Shown: piece by piece, positions 15,197 to 21,539 of the stretch
How the letters are laid out: the number at the start of each line of letters is the position of its first letter
Position numbering within the stretch: the first letter of the stretch is position 1
Source of the DNA: Clostridiales bacterium
Lineage (GTDB): Bacteria > Bacillota > Clostridia > Oscillospirales > Oscillospiraceae
DNA length: 38,578 nt
Assembly (NCBI GenBank): GCA_021200895.1
Contig: JAJQFX010000294.1
Location: 1-38,578, forward strand
Direction: 5' to 3'
Made by a program: the position numbers and the translations under genes
The notes under the pieces: model-generated
Told to the model about the DNA's origin: nothing
Database searches by the model: none
What the model saw: the letters and a program-made list of their open reading frames with translations, nothing else

Positions 15197-15883
15197 TTAC
15201 ACCAGCTTGGCGGGGTTTACACGGACGCCGGGGCCCATGGTGGAAGCCACGGTGCAGGTCTTGATATACTGGCCCTTGGCGGCGGCGGGCTTGGCCTTGA
15301 TGATGGCGCCGATGAGGGCGTTGAAGTTCTGCTCCAGCTTCTCGGTGCCGAAGGAGGCCTTGCCGATGGGGCAGTGGATGATGTTGGACTTGTCCAGACG
15401 GTACTCCGCCTTACCGGCTTTCGCCTCGGTGACAGCCTTGGCGGCGTCGGGGGTGACGGTGCCGGACTTGGGGGAGGGCATCAGGCCCTTGGGGCCCAGC
15501 ACCTTACCGAGACGGCCGACGAAACGCATCATGTCGGGGGTGGCGATGACCACGTCGAAGTCGAACCAGTTCTCCTTCTGAATCTTCTCCACCAGATCCA
15601 TCTCGCCCACATAGTCCGCGCCGGCGGCCTTGGCGGCCTCCGCCTGAGCGCCCTTGGCAAAGACCAGGACGCGGGCGTTCTTGCCGGTGCCGTTGGGCAG
15701 GACGATGGCGCCGCGGACCTGCTGGTCAGCGTGACGGCCGTCTACGCCCAGCTTGACGTGGAGCTCGACGGTCTCGTCAAACTTCGCCTTGGAGGTCTTG
15801 ACCACCAGGTCCAGGGCCTCGTTCGTATCGTACAGATTGCCTTTTTCAATCAGCTTCAGGCTATCTTCATATTTTTTACCCAT
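15197..15883 (-). CDS. rplA: Ribosomal protein uL1
   Basis: The 228-residue protein starts MGKKYEDSLKLIEKGNLYD and has HVKLGVDGRHADQQVRGAIVLPNGTGK and GRLGKVLGPKGLMPSPKSGTVT, the uL1 core that binds 23S rRNA at the L1 stalk. ATG at 15883 is 8 bases after AAGGAGG; the earlier in-frame ATG has no such site. rplK ends 13 bases upstream. Confidence 0.98.
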   Translation of the reverse strand: MGKKYEDSLKLIEKGNLYDTNEALDLVVKTSKAKFDETVELHVKLGVDGRHADQQVRGAIVLPNGTGKNARVLVFAKGAQAEAAKAAGADYVGEMDLVEKIQKENWFDFDVVIATPDMMRFVGRLGKVLGPKGLMPSPKSGTVTPDAAKAVTEAKAGKAEYRLDKSNIIHCPIGKASFGTEKLEQNFNALIGAIIKAKPAAAKGQYIKTCTVASTMGPGVRVNPAKLV

Positions 15884-15896
15884 AGTTACAACCTCC

Positions 15897-16328
15897 TTAG
15901 TCGCCAATCGTCACGCCCATGGAGCGCGCAGTGCCGGCGATCATGGACATAGCGGCCTCCAGGGATGCAGCGTTCAGGTCAGGCATCTTGGTCTCGGCGA
16001 TTTTCTGCAAATCGGCCTTGGACAGGACGGCGACCTTCTTCTTGTTCGGCTCACCGGAAGCGGTTTCGATGTTGCAGGCCTTTTTAATCAGCACAGCAGC
16101 AGGGGGGGTCTTGGTCACGAACGTGAAGGAACGGTCGGCATAGACGGTGATCACCACAGGGATAATCAGGCCCATGTCCTTCTTGGTGCGCTCGTTAAAT
16201 TCCTTTGTAAAGGCGGCAATGTTGACGCCGTGCTGGCCCAGTGCGGGGCCGACAGGGGGCGCGGGAGTTGCCTTGCCTGCGGGGATCTGCAGCTTTACAT
16301 AGCCAGTAATTTTCTTCGCTTTTGCCAC
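15897..16328 (-). CDS. rplK: Ribosomal protein uL11
   Basis: The 143-residue protein begins VAKAKKITGYVKLQIPAGKA and has PPVGPALGQHGVNIAAFTKEFN, FTFVTKTPPAAVLIKKA and the C-terminal MIAGTARSMGVTI. uL11 binds the GTPase-associated centre. The start is GTG at 16328, 8 bases after GGAGG; an upstream GTG at 16337 is too close to that site. Confidence 0.97.
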   Translation of the reverse strand: MAKAKKITGYVKLQIPAGKATPAPPVGPALGQHGVNIAAFTKEFNERTKKDMGLIIPVVITVYADRSFTFVTKTPPAAVLIKKACNIETASGEPNKKKVAVLSKADLQKIAETKMPDLNAASLEAAMSMIAGTARSMGVTIGD

Positions 16329-16375
16329 GAAGAACACCTCCTAAGAATAGTGAAATAAAAATAGTTGTTTGAGCT

Positions 16376-16921
16376 TCAGTCCGGTTCGATAAGCTCAACC
16401 TGATTCAAATCCAGTTCCACCGGGGTCTCCCGGCCGAACATGGAAACGTTCACGCGGACTTTGCCTTTGCTGACGTCAAGTTCGTCAACCACGCCGATGA
16501 AGGTGTTCAGCGGGCCGTCGGTGATGCGAACAGTGCTGCCCACCTCGTAGGCCACGGTGATTTCCTTCTTGTCCACCCCCAGGGCGGCGATCTCATCATC
16601 GGTCAGGGGGATGGCGTTGTTGCCCTCACCCACAAAGCCGGTCACGCCCCGGATGTTGCGGACGATGTGCCAGGTCTCATCGGTCAGCACCATTTTGACC
16701 AGCACATAGCCGGGAAAAACCTTGCGCTCCACCGTTTTCGGGCCGTTGTCCGTGATTTCGGTGACGGTTTCCATGGGGATGGAAACCATTTGAATCACGT
16801 CCTGAAGCCCGCGGTTATCGACGTACTTGGTGATTGTGCTGGCCACCGCATTCTCATAACCGGAATAGGTGTGCACCACATACCACTTCGCTTCAAAACC
16901 CATCTGCGTATTATCAAGCAT
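16376..16921 (-). CDS. nusG: Transcription termination/antitermination factor NusG
   Basis: The 181-residue protein has the NGN domain (AKWYVVHTYSGYENAVASTI, FPGYVLVKMVLTDETWHIVRNIRGVTGFVG) and a C-terminal KOW domain (VGSTVRITDGPLNTFIGVVDELD). NusG travels with RNA polymerase. The ATG at 16921 follows GAGGTGACC; Met7 would be an alternative start. It sits between secE (11 bases) and rplK, the standard order. Confidence 0.97.
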   Translation of the reverse strand: MLDNTQMGFEAKWYVVHTYSGYENAVASTITKYVDNRGLQDVIQMVSIPMETVTEITDNGPKTVERKVFPGYVLVKMVLTDETWHIVRNIRGVTGFVGEGNNAIPLTDDEIAALGVDKKEITVAYEVGSTVRITDGPLNTFIGVVDELDVSKGKVRVNVSMFGRETPVELDLNQVELIEPD

Positions 16922-16932
16922 GACCGGTCACC

Positions 16933-17301
16933 TCAGCCCTGGAACAGGTTGACCAGGGCGCGGATGATGGCGGCTGCCAGCGCGTCAAAGACCCAGATGC
17001 AGACGCCCACTGCCAGGATGCAGACCAGCACCACCAGGCAGTTCTTCAGCAACTCTTTCCGGGTGGGCCAGTGAACCTTTTTCAGCTCCACCCTCATGTC
17101 ATGGCACCAGTCCTTCGCCTTCCGGAAGACGCGGACGAAGAAGTTGGGCTTCTTCTCGCTCTTGGCGTCCTTTTTGCTGCTCTCGGCCTTCTTCTTGGCC
17201 TTGGTGGGCTCTTCCACGGCTTCTGTTTCGTTCACAGTTTTGGTCTCTTCCGCGACCTCAGGGCTGGATGTGCCCTTGGCTTTTTTTGCGTTTTTCGCCA
17301 T
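16933..17301 (-). CDS. secE: SecE, preprotein translocase subunit
   Basis: The 122-residue protein has a long Lys/Glu-rich N-terminal extension (about 65 residues) before the SecE signature FRKAKDWCHDMRVELKKVHWPTRKELLKNC, followed by one membrane helix (LVVLVCILAVGVCIWVFDAL). SecE clamps SecY in the plasma membrane. Bacterial single-helix SecE is often about 60 residues, so the extension roughly doubles it. ATG at 17301 chosen for spacing from AAAGG; ATG 17307 is possible. Confidence 0.95.
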   Translation of the reverse strand: MAKNAKKAKGTSSPEVAEETKTVNETEAVEEPTKAKKKAESSKKDAKSEKKPNFFVRVFRKAKDWCHDMRVELKKVHWPTRKELLKNCLVVLVCILAVGVCIWVFDALAAAIIRALVNLFQG

Positions 17302-17338
17302 ATTCATACACCTTTCTTGTGAATTACGCAGTTGCCGC

Positions 17339-17509
17339 TTACTTCGCTTCAACGTGCTCGGTGTGCTTCCGGCAGAAGGGACAGTACTTGTTCATCTTGA
17401 GACGGTCGGGAGTGTTCTTCTTGTTCTTCATGGTGTTGTAGTTTCTCTGCTTGCACTCGGAGCACCGCAAGGTGATCTTTTGCCGTGCACCAGCCTTCGC
17501 TTTTGCCAT
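17339..17509 (-). CDS. rpmG: Ribosomal protein bL33, zinc-binding form
   Basis: The 56-residue protein has CSEC and CPFC pairs (RCSECKQRNYNTMKNKKN, MNKYCPFCRKHTEHVE), the zinc-ribbon form of bL33. ATG at 17509 is 8 bases after AAGGAGG. First gene of the rpmG-secE-nusG-rplKA transcript that starts at 17766-17794, with a structured leader of about 250 bases. Confidence 0.96.
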   Translation of the reverse strand: MAKAKAGARQKITLRCSECKQRNYNTMKNKKNTPDRLKMNKYCPFCRKHTEHVEAK

Positions 17510-17541
17510 TTTCGGCACCTCCTTGGTTTCGTAATCTGTGT

Positions 17542-17580
17542 GGGTCAAATAGAAAAGCCGGAACTCCGGCAGGTTGACCC
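17542..17580 (-). promoter_or_regulatory. Structured leader element upstream of rpmG
   Basis: Outer arms gggtcaa (17542-17548) and ttgaccc (17574-17580) enclose an inner hairpin GCCGG/CCGGC with a tetraloop and a TTTT exit on the minus strand. It looks like an attenuator or protein-binding leader in front of the ribosomal operon. Confidence 0.5.
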
Positions 17581-17620
17581 GTTACAGGGAATGCCGCCGA
17601 ACTTCCGGCCTGAACGCCAC

Positions 17621-17750
17621 AGAAAACCCCTGCGGCACAAACAGTCAAAGAAAGGTTCGGCAGAAACGCTGCCTCCCTGCTATGGCGCACCGGATGCGCC
17701 CCGCAGGAGCACCTTCATGCGTAAAAATGCGCACAAAAAGAAAACCCCTG
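17621..17750. repeat. Two direct copies of a 12-base motif in the rpmG leader
   Basis: agaaaacccctg occurs at 17621-17632 and again at 17739-17750, 118 bases apart, both inside the transcribed leader. Each is flanked by self-complementary stretches. Confidence 0.45.
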
Positions 17751-17765
17751 CTCACAGGTAGTATT

Positions 17766-17794
17766 ACTATACCACGGAGCAGGAGCGCTGTCAA
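17766..17794 (-). promoter_or_regulatory. Promoter of the rpmG-secE-nusG-rplKA operon
   Basis: Minus-strand TTGACA (17794-17789), 17 bases, TATAGT (17771-17766), close to consensus and just upstream of the ribosomal cluster. Confidence 0.85.
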
Positions 17795-17822
17795 GCGTTT
17801 TGCGGCAAAAAAATTCCGCTGT

Positions 17823-17866
17823 CTCTGTGTTGTCAAGTGATGTGACCACTAGCAGGAGGCATACTA
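17823..17866. repeat. Dispersed imperfect repeat, copy 2
   Basis: Second copy of the sequence at 833-875. On the minus strand it also ends TTGACAAC, about 37 bases upstream of the rpmG promoter -35. Both copies can be read as a short hydrophobic peptide ending TSxDN, so it may be a remnant of coding DNA or the end of a mobile element. Confidence 0.45.
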
Positions 17867-17952
17867 CAAAGAGTTTTACAAGGCCGTCTTGCCTACATTC
17901 ACAGGCTCTGCTGCTTTGCTCATGCTGATTTCTTCTGTGCGGATTGTTTTCT

Positions 17953-18036
17953 GCCTGGACGTAACAATGCTCCCTCCATAAGAAACAGTGTTTTCAGTTC
18001 ACTGTCTCTTGTAGAGGGAGCATATTAAGGCCAGGC
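17953..18036. repeat. 84-bp palindromic element
   Basis: Nested complementary arms: GCCTGG/CCAGGC (17953-17958, 18031-18036), ATGCTCCCTC/GAGGGAGCAT (17967-17976, 18014-18023) and ACAGTG/CACTGT (17985-17990, 18000-18005). The whole can fold into one long hairpin with a 9-base loop. No open reading frame; it lies between the acyl-CoA dehydrogenase stop and the ribosomal promoter. No T-run, so not a normal terminator. The rest of 17867-18177 shows nothing I can name. Confidence 0.65.
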
Positions 18037-18177
18037 GGCAATTTTGCTGTTCTTTGAACGATGAAATCCTGCTGTACAGCTGCGTTATGCGCCTCAACCC
18101 AGGATAGATTGTGTTTTAAGCTGACGGCATTAACCGGAAGCGATGGATAGAAAGGCGGCCAAAGGCGGCCCGCACCC

Positions 18178-19318
18178 TTACCGCACCCCCATAGCCCGGG
18201 AAATGACGATTTTCTGGGCCTCCGAGGTGCCCTCGTAAATTTCCGTCACCTTGGCGTCCCGCATCATCCGTTCGATGGGGTAGGCCCGGGTGTAGCCGTA
18301 GCCGCCGAAGAGCTGGAGGCAGGCCCGAGTCACCTCATTGGCGTTCTCTGAGGCGAACAGCTTCGCCATGGCTGCCTCCTTGCCGAAGGGCTTGCCCCCG
18401 TCCCGGAGGGCGGCGGCCCGCCAGGCCATCAGCCGGGCGGCGTCCGTTTTCGTCTGGAGAGAGGCCAGCACGAACTGGGTGTTCTGGAACTGGGAAATGC
18501 GTTTGCCGAACTGCACCCGCTGGCTGACGTACTCCTTCGTCTGGTCAATGGCCCCCTGGGCGATGCCCACGGACTGGGTGGCGATGCCAATACGGCCGCA
18601 GTCCAGCCCGGACAGGGCGATTTTCATGCCCTTGCCCTCCCGGCCCAGCCGGTCACGAACGGGTACCCGGCAGTCCTGCAAAATCACCTCGCAGGTGGCG
18701 CTGGCGTGGAGGCCCATCTTCTCCTCCGGCGGGCCTACGGTGAGGCCGGGATTGTCGGCGCTGACTAAGAAGGCGGTGATGCCCTTCGTTCCCTTTGACC
18801 GGTCAGTGGAGGCCAGGATGATGTAAAAGCCCCGCGTGGCCCGCGTTGGTGATGAAGGTCTTGCTGCCGTTCAGGACATAGTCCTCCCCCTCCCGGACGG
18901 CCATGGTGCTGACGGTGGCGGCGTCGGTTCCCGCATCCGGCTCTGTCAGGGCGAAGGAGCAAAGGGTGTCCCGGTTCATCCGGGGGAGCCACTGGGCCTT
19001 CTGCTCCGCTGAGCCGAACCGGTTCAGCAGGTACATACAAAGCCCCCCGTGGACGGAGGTGATGACCGCCGTGGAGGCGCAGCACTTGGCCAGCTCCTCC
19101 AGCATGAGGACGTAACTCACCGTGTCTCCGCCCGCGCCGCCGTACTCCTTGGGGCAGCAGATGCCGAAGAAGCCGTAGCGGAACAGCTTGTCCACCGTCT
19201 CCTGGGGGAAGCGGCTGTCTTTATCGATTTCCGCGGCGATGGGGGCCACCTCGTTCTGGGCGAAGTCGCGGGCCAGCTTCTGCACCAGCTGCTGTTCGGG
19301 GGTCAGGTCAAACAACAA
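18178..19318 (-). CDS. Short-chain acyl-CoA dehydrogenase (butyryl-CoA type), frameshifted
   Basis: Starts TTG at 19318 (LLFDLTPEQQLVQKLARDF), overlapping the end of hbd, with AAGGGGG 8 bases before. It contains YGFFGICCPKEYGGAGGD, FALTEPDAGTDAATVS, the substrate/FAD segments and C-terminal LQLFGGYGYTRAYPIERMMRD and IYEGTSEAQ, where the Glu of YEGT is the catalytic base. The frame breaks near 18826-18833 (a CCCC/AAAA tract); one base fewer joins NAGHAGFYIILASTDRSKGT. With it corrected the protein is about 380 residues, normal for the family. In context it would reduce crotonyl-CoA to butyryl-CoA with an electron-transfer flavoprotein; etfAB are not in this window. Confidence 0.85.
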
Positions 19319-20171
19319 CTTTTTTGCCCCCTTCGTAGCGGTAGAAGCCGCGGCCCACCTTCTTCCCCAGCCAGCCTGCGTCCACATAGTTCTGGAGCAG
19401 GGGGCAGGGGTGGTACTTCTCCTGGCCGTAGCCCTCGTAAATCACCTGCTGGATGGACAGCACCGTATCCAGCCCGATGAGGTCTGCCGTCTCCAGCGGC
19501 CCCATGGGGTGGTTCATGCCGTAGCGCATCACGTTATCAATGCCCTCTACCGTGGCGGTGCCGTCGTACAGGCACCAGATGGCCTCGTTGATGAGAGCCT
19601 GGAGCACCCGGTTGGAGACGAAGCCGGGCACGTCCCGCACCTCCACCGCCACCTTGCCCAGCTCCCGGGCCAGGATGGCGACCTGCTTCATGGTGTCCTT
19701 GCTGGTGGCAAGGCCGGGGATGATCTCCACCAGCTTCATCACGGGGACCGGATTCATAAAGTGCATCCCCACCACCTTCTCCGGTCGGTGGGTATAGGAG
19801 GCCAGCCGGGTGATGGGCAGGGAGGAGGTGTTGCTGGCGAAGATGCAGCTGCCCTGACAGATGTCGTCCAGTTCCTTCAGCACGGAGCCCTTCAGGGCCT
19901 CGTCCTCCGCCAGGGCCTCAAACACCATGTCGCACCGCTCTGCGTCCCGGAGGCTGTGGGAGGCGTGTACGTCCTTCAGCACATGGGCCACGCTCTCCTC
20001 CGTCCGGCGGCCCTTGGCCACCGCCCGTTTCAGCCGCTCGGCAATGTTGCGGATGCCCTGCTCCGGGGCGGTATGATCCAGATTGTTCAGCAGGGTGACG
20101 TGCCCGGCTTCCGCCATCACCTGGGCGATGCCCTGGCCCATCTGTCCTGCGCCGATCACCATGATTCTCAT
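19308..20171 (-). CDS. hbd: 3-hydroxybutyryl-CoA dehydrogenase
   Basis: The 287-residue protein has the NAD-binding loop MVIGAGQMGQGIAQVM (residues 4-19), FASNTSSLPIT (111-121) and the catalytic His137 in GMHFMNPVPVMKLVEI, then GFVSNRVLQALINEA and MGPLETADLIGLD. It reduces acetoacetyl-CoA to 3-hydroxybutyryl-CoA (or the reverse). ATG at 20171 is 8 bases after AGGAG. It follows thiolase by 46 bases and overlaps the acyl-CoA dehydrogenase start by 11 bases. Confidence 0.95.
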   Translation of the reverse strand: MRIMVIGAGQMGQGIAQVMAEAGHVTLLNNLDHTAPEQGIRNIAERLKRAVAKGRRTEESVAHVLKDVHASHSLRDAERCDMVFEALAEDEALKGSVLKELDDICQGSCIFASNTSSLPITRLASYTHRPEKVVGMHFMNPVPVMKLVEIIPGLATSKDTMKQVAILARELGKVAVEVRDVPGFVSNRVLQALINEAIWCLYDGTATVEGIDNVMRYGMNHPMGPLETADLIGLDTVLSIQQVIYEGYGQEKYHPCPLLQNYVDAGWLGKKVGRGFYRYEGGKKVVV

Positions 20172-20217
20172 AGTCCGTTCTCCTGTTTTATCTGATGTTT
20201 TCTCTGATTTATAATCG

Positions 20218-21411
20218 TTATTCCACCGTAATCCAGACGGCGTCGCCCTGGCCCATGCCGGAGCAGATGGCGCACACACCGCTGTGCTGGCCCCGGCGCT
20301 TCAACTCCCAAATCATGGTCATCAGCACTCTGGCTCCGGTTGCCCCGATGGGGTGGCCCACCGCCACAGCGCCGCCGTTGACGTTCACCTTCTCGTCCAT
20401 CTCGTCCCAGCTCATGCCCAGGATTTTCAGGCCGCTGACCAGGGGAACGGCGGCAAAGGCCTCGTTGATCTCCATCACGTCAAAGTCCTTCAGGGTCAGG
20501 CCGTACTTATCCATCAATGCCTGAATGGACAGGCCCGGCACCGTGGAGATATAGCGGGACTCCCGGGACACCTGGGCATAGCCCCGGATGGTGGCCAGCA
20601 CCGGCAGCCCCAGCTTGTCCGCCTGGCTACGGCTCATCACCACTACGGCGGAAGCGCCGTCATTGGTGCCAGGGGCGTTGCCCGCGGTGATGGCCCCGTC
20701 GGGAACGAACAGGGGTTTCAGCTTCGCCAGGCCCTCCATGGTGGTGCCGGGGCGGGGAGCCTCGTCCTTGGAGACGGTAATGGTGGCCTTCCGCTGCTTG
20801 ACCTCTACGGGGAAGCGCTCATCGTCAAACGCGCCCTTCGCTTCGCCCTCGGCCCACTTCTGCTGGCTGCGGACGGCCCAGCGATCCATCTCCTCCCGGG
20901 TGACGCCGTACTCCGTAGCCACCTGGCCGCCGATGACTGCCACGTGAACGTCGTTTTCCGGGCACCACAGCCCGTCCTTCACCATGGAGTCCACCATCTT
21001 GCCGTCGAACATCCGCTGGCCCCAGCGGGCGTCGGGCAGCAGATAGGGCGCGTTGGACATGGACTCCATGCCCCCCGCCACGATGGTGTTGGCGTCTCCG
21101 GCCTTGATGATTTGGGCAGCCAGTTCCACCGCCTTCAATGCGCTGCCGCACACCTTATTGATGGTGAAGGAGGGGACGTTGTGGGGGATGCCCCCCTTGA
21201 CGGCCGCCTGCCGGGCGGGCACCTGCCCCACCCCGGCGGGCACCACAATGCCCATAATGGCCTCGTCCACCACGTCACCGGTGATGTGCGCCCGGGAAAG
21301 GGCCTCCCTGATGGCCATGCCACCCAGTTCCGGGGCCTGATAGCCTGCCAATACGCCGCCAAACTTACCGAACGGCGTCCGCGCCACGCTTACAATTACG
21401 ATTTCTTCCAT
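20218..21411 (-). CDS. thlA: Acetyl-CoA C-acetyltransferase (thiolase)
   Basis: The 397-residue protein has the nucleophile Cys88 in NKVCGSALKAVELA, EINEAFAAVP, His353 in GGAVAVGHPIGATGARV and Cys383 in CAICSGMGQGDAVW, the full thiolase set. Length is that of acetoacetyl-CoA thiolases. It condenses two acetyl-CoA to acetoacetyl-CoA, the entry to the butyrate pathway, or works in reverse in degradation. First gene of the thl-hbd-acd unit, from the promoter at 21481-21509. Confidence 0.95.
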   Translation of the reverse strand: MEEIVIVSVARTPFGKFGGVLAGYQAPELGGMAIREALSRAHITGDVVDEAIMGIVVPAGVGQVPARQAAVKGGIPHNVPSFTINKVCGSALKAVELAAQIIKAGDANTIVAGGMESMSNAPYLLPDARWGQRMFDGKMVDSMVKDGLWCPENDVHVAVIGGQVATEYGVTREEMDRWAVRSQQKWAEGEAKGAFDDERFPVEVKQRKATITVSKDEAPRPGTTMEGLAKLKPLFVPDGAITAGNAPGTNDGASAVVVMSRSQADKLGLPVLATIRGYAQVSRESRYISTVPGLSIQALMDKYGLTLKDFDVMEINEAFAAVPLVSGLKILGMSWDEMDEKVNVNGGAVAVGHPIGATGARVLMTMIWELKRRGQHSGVCAICSGMGQGDAVWITVE

Positions 21412-21480
21412 ACTGCCCTCCAGGTCAATGGCGCGCTGCCCTCTGCTATCGCAGGCAGCGGCCTTCTAGTTTTCTTCTCT

Positions 21481-21509
21481 AGATTACATTGTCTTGCTCC
21501 ATTTGTCAA
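21481..21509 (-). promoter_or_regulatory. Promoter of thl-hbd-acd
   Basis: Minus-strand TTGACA (21509-21504), 17 bases, TAATCT (21486-21481), 70 bases ahead of the thiolase ATG. Confidence 0.75.
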
Positions 21510-21539
21510 GGGAGAATTGCCGTTTTTTCCAGCCGCTTT

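Noticed and set aside
17510..17765. T-box or purine/other metabolite riboswitch in the rpmG or purE leaders
   Set aside because: No T-box UGGNACC motif, no purine-aptamer core or other conserved aptamer sequence was found; only generic hairpins are visible.
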